A stretch of DNA of 64,000 bases, from assembly GCF_036345255.1 (NCBI RefSeq), contig NZ_CP107783.1:868001-932000 (forward strand). The letters are read 5' to 3'. The DNA comes from Streptomyces sp. NBC_00569. GTDB taxonomy: Bacteria > Actinomycetota > Actinomycetes > Streptomycetales > Streptomycetaceae. The notes beneath the pieces are model-generated. The model was not told where the DNA came from. It was given only the letters and a program-made list of their open reading frames with translations, and made no database searches. How positions within the stretch are numbered: the stretch's first letter is position 1; every line of letters begins with the position of its first letter. Position numbers and translations under genes: made by a program. Shown here piece by piece: positions 1-7,255 of the stretch.

Positions 1-109
1 GCAGGTGCTCGACCGCGAAGTCGGTCAACGCGGAGTTGAGCGAACGGGGTTCCGGGTGGGCGCTGACCACGAGGATCTTCTTGGGCCGCCGAGGCGTCGT
101 GTCGTTCAT
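1..109 (-). CDS. NAD(P)H oxidoreductase, flavodoxin-like fold (N-terminal part only)
   Basis: The reverse strand reads from an ATG at 109 off the left edge, giving 36 codons. After a short basic tail the residues KKILVVSAHPEPRSLNSAL match the first beta strand and the flavin-phosphate loop (S-A-H-P-x-x-x-S-x-N) of KefF/MdaB-type quinone reductases. Proteins of that family use NAD(P)H and bound flavin to reduce quinones in the cytosol. The gene is back-to-back with the XRE regulator starting at 207, with 97 bp between, so the regulator may control it. Only the N-terminus is visible, so the exact subfamily cannot be settled. Confidence 0.75.
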   Translation of the reverse strand, partial: MNDTTPRRPKKILVVSAHPEPRSLNSALTDFAVEHL

Positions 110-206
110 GCCACCACGTTCGCCCGGGCGCGTCCGGGCAGCCAGCACCCTGGTCAACGGCGGAACGCTGATCCTGGTACTGCGAGGACCACGCATACTT
201 GGGCCC

Positions 207-1103
207 ATGGACGGCGTGAACCACATCGGGGGAACGGACGCGGTTACCACCCTCACCACCGGCGGCTCGCAGCACGGTCTCGGTGACTTTCTCCGCGCCC
301 GCCGCGCGCGCGTCGCACCGGAGCACGTCGGGCTCTCCGGCGGCCGCCGCCGACGGGTGCGGGGACTGCGCCGCGAGGAGCTGGCGCAGCTCGCCGGGAT
401 CAGCGTGGACTACTACGTGCGCCTGGAACAGGGCCGCGCCACTCAGCCGTCCGCCGAGGTCGTCGACGCGCTCGCCGGAGCGCTCGGCCTCGACACGGCG
501 GAGCGCGGGCATCTCGCCACCCTGGCAGGCGCCCGGCGGGGCCCCGCGCCCGAGGCCCGGGTGAGCCCGATGCTGCGGCGGCTCCTCGACTCCATGGCCG
601 GCTTCCCGGCCTTCGCCACGAACCACCGCCTGGACGTGGTGGCGTGGAACGCGCTCGGCGCCGAGCTGATCGGCGGCCTGGCCGAGCCGGCCCGCCGCGA
701 CCGCAACAACGCGCGGTACCTGTTCCTCGACCCCGCCTCGCGCGTCGTCCACCCGGAGTGGGAGGACCGGGCGGCGGAGGCCGTGGGCCAGCTGCGCGTC
801 TGGTCGGGGCGCTACCCGGACGACACGGAACTGGCGGGCCTCATCGCCGAACTCACCTCGCACAGCGCGGAGTTCAGGCGCATCTGGGACAGCGGCGAGG
901 TCGTGATGTGCGCGGCGGGGCGCAAGCGCCTGAGGCACCCGGTGGCCGGGCTGCTCACCCTGGACTTCGAGACGCTGCACGTACCGGCCGCGCCCGGCGA
1001 GACGGGCCTGGTGGTGCATGTCTTCAGCGCCGAGGACGGCAGCGAGGAGGCCGCGGCTCTCGCACGGCTGACCGAAACCGTTACAGTGTCGGACAGGCCG
1101 TGA
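207..1103 (+). CDS. XRE-family transcriptional regulator with MmyB-like ligand-binding domain
   Basis: A 298-residue DNA-binding regulator. Residues about 25-90 form the helix-turn-helix; visible landmarks are LRREELAQLAGISVDYYVRL and the following EQGR. The rest matches the MmyB-like domain, which in this family is thought to bind a lipid-like ligand: AFATNHRLDVVAWNALGAEL, the NNARYLFLDP motif, and a C-terminal TLDFETLHVP strand pair. I chose the ATG at 207 because the upstream in-frame stretch from 36 runs antisense through the divergent reductase gene. This family usually regulates a divergent short-chain or flavin reductase, as seen here. Confidence 0.88.
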   Translation: MDGVNHIGGTDAVTTLTTGGSQHGLGDFLRARRARVAPEHVGLSGGRRRRVRGLRREELAQLAGISVDYYVRLEQGRATQPSAEVVDALAGALGLDTAERGHLATLAGARRGPAPEARVSPMLRRLLDSMAGFPAFATNHRLDVVAWNALGAELIGGLAEPARRDRNNARYLFLDPASRVVHPEWEDRAAEAVGQLRVWSGRYPDDTELAGLIAELTSHSAEFRRIWDSGEVVMCAAGRKRLRHPVAGLLTLDFETLHVPAAPGETGLVVHVFSAEDGSEEAAALARLTETVTVSDRP

Positions 1104-1202
1104 CTGGCGCTGGGGTGGAGAACCACCGGGGAGCGGCCTGACCAAAGGGTCGATGTATGCCGTGCGCCTGGGCGAATGGTCAATGACGCCTGGGAGGCGA
1201 CC

Positions 1203-2081
1203 ATGTCCCCGACACCGACAGCCCACCTCATGGACGGCACCGGCACGGCCCGGCGCCTCGTCGAGGAGTCCGCGGGCAGAGCGGCGGAGCTGGTGAGGCG
1301 TACGGGCTCGGCGCCCTGCCTCGCGACCGTCCTGGTGGGTGAGGATCCCGCCTCCGTCACGTACGTCCGTATGAAGCAGGCCCGCTGCGCCAAGGCCGGT
1401 ATCGAGTCGCGGCGCGTCCAGCTCCCCGCCGAAACGACGACCGCGGAGCTGGTCGCCACTCTCCGCGAGCTGTCGCAGGACGCGTCGGTGCACGGAATCC
1501 TGCTCCAGCACCCCGTGGGCCCGCACATCGACGAACGCGCGGCGTTCGAGGCCATCGCCCCGGAGAAGGACGTCGACGGCGTCACCATGACCTCGTTCGG
1601 CGCGATGGCCTTCGGACTGCCCGGGTTCGTCTCCTGCACACCGGGCGGAATCATGCGGCTCCTCGACGAGTACGACGTCGATGTCGCGGGGCGGCACGCG
1701 GTGGTCGTGGGCCGGAGCGCGATCCTCGGCAAGCCGGCCGGGATGCTCCTGCTCGCCCGGGACGCCACCGTGACGTACTGCCACTCCCGCACGGCCGACC
1801 TGAGCGCGTACGTGCGGGAGGCGGACATCGTGGTGGCGGCCGTGGGCCGGCCCCGGCTCATCCGCGGCGAGGACATCAAGCCCGGCGCGGTCGTGATCGA
1901 CGCGGGCTACAACGCGGGCAACGTCGGCGACGTCGATTTCGACACCGCGGCCGAGCGGGCCCGCCTGATCACTCCCGTCCCCGGCGGGGTGGGCCCCATG
2001 ACCATCGCCGTCCTCCTGGCCCAGACGGTCACCGCGGCGTACCACCAGCTCGGTGCGGACCTCGATCGCGCGCTCGTCTGA
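1203..2081 (+). CDS. folD: Bifunctional methylenetetrahydrofolate dehydrogenase/cyclohydrolase FolD
   Basis: A 292-residue enzyme interconverting methylene-, methenyl- and 10-formyl-tetrahydrofolate with NADP(H). Family signatures are visible in order: the Y-x-x-x-K catalytic motif in SVTYVRMKQ, EKDVDGV, CTPGGIMRLL, the nucleotide-binding loop GRSAILGKPAGMLLL, and the C-terminal PGGVGPMTIAVLL. The usual loop reads GRSxIVGxP, so the variation is mild. The start follows a GGGAGG ribosome site 6 bp upstream; an earlier in-frame GTG at 1176 lacks one. Length is normal. The 3' end overlaps the convergent gene at 2029 by 53 bp. Streptomycetes often carry more than one folD; I cannot tell whether this is the housekeeping copy. 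Confidence 0.95.
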   Translation: MSPTPTAHLMDGTGTARRLVEESAGRAAELVRRTGSAPCLATVLVGEDPASVTYVRMKQARCAKAGIESRRVQLPAETTTAELVATLRELSQDASVHGILLQHPVGPHIDERAAFEAIAPEKDVDGVTMTSFGAMAFGLPGFVSCTPGGIMRLLDEYDVDVAGRHAVVVGRSAILGKPAGMLLLARDATVTYCHSRTADLSAYVREADIVVAAVGRPRLIRGEDIKPGAVVIDAGYNAGNVGDVDFDTAAERARLITPVPGGVGPMTIAVLLAQTVTAAYHQLGADLDRALV

Positions 2082-2604
2082 CGGGACCGCGCCGATCGCG
2101 CATCCGGGATCCCCGGTCGGTGGCGGCGTCGAGAAGTCCGGCGGCCGCCATCTCGAGGGCGGCGCGCGGCAGCGGTGCGCACTCCAGCGGTGCGCACACC
2201 TCGAAGCCGAGGTGCCGTACGGCCGTCTCGCCCGACGGCAGCACCTGGAGATACTCGGGACCGTCGGGTTCCTCGCGGCCCAGGAGGAACTCGACGGTCA
2301 GGAGCGTACCGGCGGCGATCCGCGCGGATCCGGCCTGCGATTCACGGTCGATCAGCGTGAACTCCCGCTCGTACGGGCCCGGCGGCGGCGCCGCAAGGAG
2401 CCACCGGGCGAACTCGGCGGCCCGCGGCGCCCCTTGCCCCAGCGGCAGGCACCCGAGGAAGTACGCGTCGAACCACCAGCCGCCGTCCGCATCTCCGTCG
2501 AGGGCGATCCACTGGTCCTCGACGGGGCGGCCCGGGTGGTGGGACCCACGCCATGCGAGGCGAAAGAGCGGACCGGTCCCGGGACGCTCACCTCCGTACG
2601 CCAT
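2029..2604 (-). CDS. Hypothetical protein downstream of the MocR regulator
   Basis: A 191-residue protein that I do not recognise. It is rich in acidic and aromatic residues in the first half (WIALDGDADGGWWFDAYF) and ends in a very arginine-rich tail. There is no signal peptide or membrane segment. It starts 27 bp after the MocR regulator stop on the same strand, with a GGGAGA ribosome site, so the two are probably one operon. Its last 53 bp overlap the convergent folD. The Arg-rich tail is read antisense to folD and beyond, which raises the possibility that an upstream stop was lost by a frameshift. Confidence 0.6.
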   Translation of the reverse strand: MAYGGERPGTGPLFRLAWRGSHHPGRPVEDQWIALDGDADGGWWFDAYFLGCLPLGQGAPRAAEFARWLLAAPPPGPYEREFTLIDRESQAGSARIAAGTLLTVEFLLGREEPDGPEYLQVLPSGETAVRHLGFEVCAPLECAPLPRAALEMAAAGLLDAATDRGSRMRDRRGPVRRARDRGPHRAGGTPR

Positions 2605-2631
2605 GCAGCGATCTCCCTCGTCCTCCGATGC

Positions 2632-4119
2632 TCAGGCGACCCAGTGCGGCCGTCGCGCGCCGGACGCCGGCGGAAGGCCGGCGGCGAGCGCGGTCGCCAT
2701 GCGGTGGACGGCTTCGAGCAGGGTGTCCGCCGGGGTCGTGTACGGGATGCGCATCCGCTGCTCGAAGATGCCGGGGTCGGTGGCGAAGCAGGCGCCGCTC
2801 TCGATCCGGACGCCGTTGTCGATGGCTCGTTCGGACAGCGCGGAGGCCACCGGTTCACCCAGGTCGACCCACAACGACAGGCCGCCGGGCGGCAGTTGCC
2901 AGGTCCAGTGCGGCATGTGATCGGTCAGTGCGGCGGCCAACGCGGCGCGCTGCACGCGTAGTTGCTCGACTCGGGACGACAGAAGACCGTCGGCCCGGTC
3001 CAGGAGGGCGAGTGCCAGGAGTTGGTCGACGACCGATCCGCCCATGTCGGTGGCCACGCGCTGGCCCGCGAGTTCGGTGACGAGGCGTGCGGGCGCGCGC
3101 AGCCAGCCGATGCGCAGGCCGCCCCAGTGGGTCTTGCTCATCGAGCCGATGCTGACGACCCGGCCGGTGCCACACTTCGCGGCGTGGGAGGCGAAGGGAG
3201 GCGGCGGGGGGACGTCGAGCGCGAGGTCGGCCAGCGTCTCGTCGATGACCAGCCACGTACCGGACCGCTCCGCCGCGCGCAGGACGCGCGCCCGCTCGTG
3301 TTCGGGCATGAGGCAGCCGGTCGGGTTGTGGAAATCGGGGATCAGGTAGGCCAGTTGGGGCACGACCTGACGGAGGGTCGATTCGGTGATCTCGATGTCC
3401 CAGCCGCTCTCGGTCACCGGGACGGACACGGTGCGCAGCCGGGCACGACGCAGCGCCTCGAGGGCGTTCGGGTAGGACGGGTTCTCGACCATGACCCGGT
3501 CGCCGGGGCTGCTCAGCAGTCCCAGGACCAGTGTCAATGCGTGCTGCGCGCCGGATGTCACCAGGATCTGTTCGGGCAGGGTGGCGAGGCCCCGTCGGGT
3601 GTAGCGCTCGGCGACGGCGGCGCGCAGATCGGGCAGGCCGTAGGGGTGGTAGCCGGGGGTGTGTGCCTGCGCGGCGAGTTGCGGGGTGATGTGCGCGAGG
3701 GCGTCGACGAGTGCCTGTTGCGGGAGCCCGGGGGAGGCTCTGGCCAGGTCGATCGCGCTGTCCTGGGGACTGAGGAGACGGGTGATGCCACTGGGGGTGC
3801 GGCCTTCGGGAAGGGCGGTCCATGTGCCCGAGCCCTGGCGGCTGTGTGCGTAACCGCTCTCGCGCAGCAGGTCGTACACGGCGGTGACGGTGGTTCTGCT
3901 GGTGTCGAGGGCGGCGGCCAGTTCGCGCTCGGCGGGGAGTCTGACGTGCAGGGCGATGCGACCGTCCAGGATGAGTGTGCTGATCGCCTGCGCGAGGTGG
4001 CGGTAGGCGGGTCTCGTGCCGGCGGTGTCGGGCAGCATCGCGGCGAGCCGGCGGCTGCCCAGGGTCCGGTCCGCGCGGCCCACCTTGTCCACCGGCTGGA
4101 AGGCGTTCGCGTCAGTCAA
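2632..4119 (-). CDS. MocR-family (GntR-HTH/aminotransferase) regulator, YczR-type
   Basis: A 495-residue chimeric regulator. Residues about 35-105 are a GntR winged helix (LPAERELAAALDTSRTTVTA). Residues about 130-480 are a fold-type-I aminotransferase domain. Visible landmarks are the YHPYGLPDLRAAVAERY segment, the PNYP-like ENPSYPNALEALRRARL, HNPTGCLM, and the PLP-lysine region SIGSMSKTHWGGLRIGWLRA. In this family PLP acts as a co-effector rather than for catalysis. The divergent neighbour is a YczE-type membrane protein, and a perfect inverted repeat (4134-4157) lies between them. The YczR-YczE pairing is known from other bacteria, so I infer control of yczE. Confidence 0.9.
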   Translation of the reverse strand: MTDANAFQPVDKVGRADRTLGSRRLAAMLPDTAGTRPAYRHLAQAISTLILDGRIALHVRLPAERELAAALDTSRTTVTAVYDLLRESGYAHSRQGSGTWTALPEGRTPSGITRLLSPQDSAIDLARASPGLPQQALVDALAHITPQLAAQAHTPGYHPYGLPDLRAAVAERYTRRGLATLPEQILVTSGAQHALTLVLGLLSSPGDRVMVENPSYPNALEALRRARLRTVSVPVTESGWDIEITESTLRQVVPQLAYLIPDFHNPTGCLMPEHERARVLRAAERSGTWLVIDETLADLALDVPPPPPFASHAAKCGTGRVVSIGSMSKTHWGGLRIGWLRAPARLVTELAGQRVATDMGGSVVDQLLALALLDRADGLLSSRVEQLRVQRAALAAALTDHMPHWTWQLPPGGLSLWVDLGEPVASALSERAIDNGVRIESGACFATDPGIFEQRMRIPYTTPADTLLEAVHRMATALAAGLPPASGARRPHWVA

Positions 4120-4133
4120 ACCATTCTCCCGAA

Positions 4134-4157
4134 ATTGGCCATGTCACCCGGGCCAAT
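4134..4157. promoter_or_regulatory. Inverted repeat in the MocR-yczE divergent region (candidate operator)
   Basis: Perfect 7-bp arms ATTGGCC and GGCCAAT flank a 10-bp spacer in the 102-bp gap between the two divergent starts. A third partial copy (AATGGCC) follows near 4177. MocR regulators usually bind repeated half sites in such gaps, so this is the best operator candidate for the regulator at 2632-4119. Confidence 0.5.
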
Positions 4158-4221
4158 CACTCTACAGAGTTGCCGCAATGGCCTTGAAGGCCCACGGCAC
4201 CCACGGTGGAGGCAGGCACAT

Positions 4222-4965
4222 ATGCGGCAGGACACGGACACGACGGCCCGCCCCGAGCAGGCGGCTCCGGGAGACGAGGGGACCGGGCGCAGCCGCTCCG
4301 CTCCCCCACTCGCCTACGTACGCCTCGGCGAACGCCCGCTCCACCGCTTGCCCCAGCTGTTCATCGGCCTGGCCCTGTACGGATTCAGCATGGCCGTCAT
4401 GGTCCGCGCCGGGCTGGGCCTGAGTCCCTGGAGCGTTCTCAACGAGGGGCTGGAGAAGCACACTTCGCTGAGCTTCGGCACGCTCACCGCCGTCGTGGGA
4501 GTGTGCGTCCTCCTGCTGTGGATCCCTCTGCGGCAGCGGCCGACGTTCGGGACCGCCGCGAACCTCGTCGTCATCGCCTTCTCGTCCGACCTCGGGCTCG
4601 CGCTCGTCCCCGAGGGCCTGCCGCTTCCCGAACGCGTCGGGCTCCTCCTCGCCGGGACATTCGCCAATGCGCTGTCCGTCGCCGTCTATGTGGGCGCACG
4701 GTTCGGGCCGGGGCCCCGGGACGGGCTGATGACCGGTGCGTCCGCCCTCACGGGACGTTCCATCCGCGTCGTCCGCACGTTCATCGAGGTCTCCGTGCTC
4801 GCCGTCGGGTGGCTGCTCGGCGGCGGCGTGGGGCTCGGCACCGTGCTGTACGCCCTGACCGTCGGGCCCGTCACGCAGTTCTTCCTGCCCCGGTTCGCCT
4901 ACTCGGGCCCGACCAGGACCGCACGCCCAGGCCCGCGTGTCACCGGCTCCCGCACCTCTTCGTAG
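4222..4965 (+). CDS. yczE: YczE-type integral membrane protein
   Basis: A 247-residue membrane protein with a charged N-terminal tail of about 40 residues followed by about five hydrophobic segments. Examples are LFIGLALYGFSMAVMVRAG, VVGVCVLLLWIPL, VGLLLAGTFANALSVAVYVG and VSVLAVGWLLGGGVGLGTVL. The motif ARFGPGPRDGLMTG is characteristic of the YczE/YitT-like family. The function is unknown. I chose the ATG at 4222 because GGTGGAGG lies 10 bp upstream and the in-frame extension upstream is antisense to the MocR gene. Divergent arrangement with a MocR regulator supports the family call. Confidence 0.85.
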   Translation: MRQDTDTTARPEQAAPGDEGTGRSRSAPPLAYVRLGERPLHRLPQLFIGLALYGFSMAVMVRAGLGLSPWSVLNEGLEKHTSLSFGTLTAVVGVCVLLLWIPLRQRPTFGTAANLVVIAFSSDLGLALVPEGLPLPERVGLLLAGTFANALSVAVYVGARFGPGPRDGLMTGASALTGRSIRVVRTFIEVSVLAVGWLLGGGVGLGTVLYALTVGPVTQFFLPRFAYSGPTRTARPGPRVTGSRTSS

Positions 4966-5015
4966 AGTCTGCGCGGTGAACCTTCACCACGCACCCGATC
5001 CACACCTGCCGATGG

Positions 5016-5150
5016 TCAACGACCCGGGACTGAAAGTCCCGGGCTTGCACAACGGGCACCACTGGCTGTGGTGCTGCGTTTGCGTCCTGTCCCACGCCCG
5101 GTGTTCGGGGGTGGGTCTGGGGCGGTTGACTGCGCCCCGCGTCGCCACAA
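5016..5150 (-). ncRNA. Predicted TnpB guide RNA (omega/reRNA) scaffold
   Basis: In characterised TnpB elements the guide RNA scaffold comprises roughly the last 100-150 nt of tnpB up to the right end, and the guide is the host sequence just beyond it. By analogy the scaffold here covers about 5150 down to 5016 on the minus strand, and the guide would be read from about 5013 downward. The 5' boundary is a guess; only the terminal hairpin is directly visible. Confidence 0.35.
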
Positions 5151-6269
5151 CTCTTCCGCACGGTGACGGATGTTGCGGGAGCCGTTCCAGTCCGCGTGTG
5201 CAACGACACCGCAGGACCGGCATACGAAGCGGGCCTGGGAGGCCCGGTTCGCCTTGTCGATGTACCCGCATTCGGCGCAGGTGCGGGAGGTGTACGCCGG
5301 ATCGACGTACACCACCGGCACCCCCGCTCTGCGGGCCTTGTACGCGATGAACTGTCCGAGCTGGGCGAAGCTCCAGCTGGAGTGGGTGGCCCGTTGGGGC
5401 TTGCGAAGCCGTACCCGGGCGCGGATGCCCGTCAGATCCTCGAGGGCGATTCCGCGTCCGGTGCGTTCTGCCTCGACCACCACATGTTTCGCGATCTTGT
5501 GGTTGATGTCCTTCACCCGCCGCGCCTCCTTACGCCTGCGCTTCTTCAAGCGCCGTTTGGCGGACGGGGTGTTCTTCCTCTGGAGCTTCTGACGCAAGGT
5601 GCGCTCGCGGAGGCGTCCGCGATTCAGGCGGCGTCCGGCCATGATCTGACCGTCCGAGGTGGTCGCGATGTTCACGATCCCCAGATCGATCCCCAGGAAC
5701 TGGGTGACGCTGGTGTTGAGTGCGGCCTCGGGGACCTCGCAGGTGGCGATCAGGAACCACATGCCGTCGCGGAACAGCAGATCGGACTCGCCCTTGCGAT
5801 ACAGGGCCAGACGCGCCACATGTTCGGGGGCGGCGGTGAACGCCACTTCTTTCATCCGGCCGGACAGGGTCCAGATCGACACCGTGCACTCGGTGTGCTG
5901 CCAGGACAGCATCCGGTCGTCATAGGGCTGCGCGCCCTCAGGGCGGAAGGAGATCGGTTTTTCGGTGGCGCGCCGGTAGCGCTTGGAGGAGGGCCTGCCG
6001 AGGTTTCCTGCCTTCAGGTTCGCCTTGAGCGTGTTGTAGGCGTCGCAGGTCTTCTTGATGACGTGCTGGGCGGCCTGAGCTCCGAGTCCCCATCGGTCCT
6101 TGACCTGGGTGTAGGTGTGCTCGCGCAGGGGGAAGTTGCGTTTGATGTCTTTCTCGAACGCCACCTGGGAGACCCAGGTCGCGGCCTCGTTGCAGGCGTG
6201 CAGGGTTGCCTCAAGTGCCGCCGCCTGCACAGGCGTCGGCAGGAGCTTCACCTGCACCGTCAACTTCAC
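5016..6269 (-). CDS. tnpB: RNA-guided endonuclease TnpB family protein
   Basis: A 417-residue TnpB with an apparently intact RuvC nuclease. It has the first Asp in FLGIDLGIVNIATT, the Glu in IALEDLTGIR and the last Asp in HADWNGSRNI. A zinc finger (CAECGY then CRSCG) sits between the last two. The N-terminal sequence KLTVQVKLLPTP is the family start, so I chose the GTG at 6269; in-frame ATGs at 6305 and 6320 are alternatives. The C-terminal residues (GLSVPGR) are encoded by the right-end hairpin, as expected where the guide RNA overlaps the gene 3' end. All catalytic residues are present, so activity is plausible. Confidence 0.9.
   Translation of the reverse strand: MKLTVQVKLLPTPVQAAALEATLHACNEAATWVSQVAFEKDIKRNFPLREHTYTQVKDRWGLGAQAAQHVIKKTCDAYNTLKANLKAGNLGRPSSKRYRRATEKPISFRPEGAQPYDDRMLSWQHTECTVSIWTLSGRMKEVAFTAAPEHVARLALYRKGESDLLFRDGMWFLIATCEVPEAALNTSVTQFLGIDLGIVNIATTSDGQIMAGRRLNRGRLRERTLRQKLQRKNTPSAKRRLKKRRRKEARRVKDINHKIAKHVVVEAERTGRGIALEDLTGIRARVRLRKPQRATHSSWSFAQLGQFIAYKARRAGVPVVYVDPAYTSRTCAECGYIDKANRASQARFVCRSCGVVAHADWNGSRNIRHRAEELWRRGAQSTAPDPPPNTGRGTGRKRSTTASGARCASPGLSVPGR
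5023..5043 (-). repeat. Right-end hairpin of the TnpB element
   Basis: Perfect 8-bp stem (cccgggac / gtcccggg on the plus strand) with loop tgaaa. It overlaps the tnpB stop region and would form the 3' scaffold hairpin of the guide RNA. The loop and stem length match the left-end hairpin at 6414-6434. Confidence 0.7.
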
Positions 6270-6413
6270 GACCGTGACGTTACCTGCCGCCTGACGTACC
6301 GGCATTCGAACGGCGCACATTCCACACCGGGCACTGCGGCCCGGTTTCCTGCGGGCTCTCCGCGCCCGTTGCCGCGGCGATGCTCCGCATCGCCGTCACC
6401 GGATGCGATTCCT

Positions 6414-6434
6414 CCCGGGGGTGAACCCCCCGGG
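6414..6434 (-). repeat. Left-end hairpin of the TnpB element
   Basis: Perfect 8-bp stem (cccggggg / cccccggg on the plus strand) with loop tgaac, 145 bp upstream of the chosen tnpB start. The geometry is the same as the right-end hairpin at 5023-5043. Confidence 0.6.
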
Positions 6435-6437
6435 GTT

Positions 6438-6719
6438 CCTCGCAAGAGCACGCTGAACCTGGTCGACTACCAGCCCGTCGCGCTCTTCCACCGTCTGGTG
6501 ACGGGCGACCGCGAGGCTTTCGCGGAAGCGCTCGCGGAGGCGCTCGCCCATCACGAGCGCTACTGGAGCGACGCGACGGGGCCGCACAGCCGGGTGGCCC
6601 TCGGCCCGCTGGCGCTGGCGTGCCTCGCCTTCGACTCGGAGTTCCCCGTCGACAGCAAGTCGCCGTATCTGCCCGGGTTCCTCCTCGACCGGTCCTGGTA
6701 CGGCGAGTTCGACACGTGA
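6438..6719 (+). pseudogene. 3' remnant of an Imm49-type immunity protein gene
   Basis: The last 93 codons of a gene whose protein resembles the C-terminal third of Imm49 family immunity proteins, which protect against polymorphic toxins. Landmarks are LNLVDYQPVALFHRLVTGD, RVALGPLALACLAFD and a WYGEF terminus. No start codon or ribosome site precedes it, and the 5' side runs directly into the left end of the TnpB element. The N-terminal two thirds are absent on the far side of the element as well (4966-5012), so a deletion accompanied or followed the insertion. Family assignment is from memory of the motif pattern. Confidence 0.65.
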
Positions 6720-6737
6720 GAGCGGGCTCCGGGGCGG

Positions 6738-7136
6738 CTACCGCCGGGCGGCCTCGCGGCGGTAGAAGTCGAACTGCGTCACGCCCTCGTAGCCGCAGCT
6801 CTCGGGGTGCAGTTCGTGCAGCGCGACTCCGCAACGGGCGAGCGGGCCGAGGGTCTTGGTCAGCAGTTCGCCCGCCTCGGCGATGAACGCGGCCTTCTCC
6901 GCGGCGCTGTTCGTGCCGACGGTGACGGTGGCCTCGACATGGGCGTCGAGGCCACCGGTCAGCGGCCTGCCGTCGACGTAGTAGCGGTCGGCCGGCACCA
7001 GGTCGACGTGCACGATGGTCCTGGCGCCGGACTTGCGCAGCGCCGACACGGCCAGGCCCGTGAGGCCCTCGGCAAGGGTGCGTTCTACGTCGGCGGGAAG
7101 CGCGGTGTCGGTGACGGTGACGCGGATGAAGGGCAT
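6738..7136 (-). CDS. Tautomerase family protein
   Basis: A 132-residue protein beginning M-P-F-I-R-V. Pro2 would become the N-terminal catalytic proline after Met removal, the hallmark of the 4-oxalocrotonate tautomerase/MIF superfamily. The length fits a fused two-repeat or extended-chain member. Substrate is unknown. It is divergent from a LysR regulator at 7256, with a candidate LysR box in the 119-bp gap, so it is the likely target of that regulator. A GGAGGAGCC ribosome site precedes the ATG on the minus strand. Confidence 0.82.
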   Translation of the reverse strand: MPFIRVTVTDTALPADVERTLAEGLTGLAVSALRKSGARTIVHVDLVPADRYYVDGRPLTGGLDAHVEATVTVGTNSAAEKAAFIAEAGELLTKTLGPLARCGVALHELHPESCGYEGVTQFDFYRREAARR

Positions 7137-7225
7137 GGCTCCTCCTGAGCAGGTGCCGGGGGTGTGTCCGCCGGAGGTGGCGGCACGGACCCAGCGTCAC
7201 CGACCTGGCACCATTGATCCAACGC

Positions 7226-7242
7226 ATACGTGTCATAGGTAT
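7226..7242. promoter_or_regulatory. Candidate LysR-type binding site
   Basis: ATAC and GTAT half sites separated by 9 bp fit the T-N11-A pattern of LysR regulators. The site is 13 bp upstream of the LysR start and lies in the gap shared with the tautomerase gene. Confidence 0.45.
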
Positions 7243-7255
7243 ATGAGGCCCACGC

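Larger units (their letters stand above)
5013..6440 (-). mobile_element. TnpB-only IS200/IS605-group insertion element
   Basis: A single-gene element without a TnpA transposase. The tnpB gene is bracketed by two hairpins of identical geometry, each an 8-bp stem with a 5-nt loop: 5023-5043 at the 3' (right) end and 6414-6434 at the 5' (left) end. Subterminal hairpins are the recognition structures of this group. The right-end hairpin lies inside the last codons of tnpB. The element abuts a truncated Imm49-type gene at 6438. I could not fix the exact termini because the empty site is not available and no target duplication is expected. Confidence 0.7.

Noticed and set aside
1104..1202. Possible folate riboswitch before folD
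   Set aside because: Too short and with no recognisable pairing or conserved core.
2962..4221. Long plus-strand open frame joining the yczE gene
   Set aside because: It is antisense to the MocR gene and has no family features; high-GC codon bias on one strand keeps other frames open. Only the part from 4222 is coding.
4976..5020. GTG and short frame on the plus strand left of the TnpB element as the missing N-terminus of the Imm49-type gene
   Set aside because: Only about 15 codons are present and they do not resemble Imm49 N-termini as I know them; cannot be supported.
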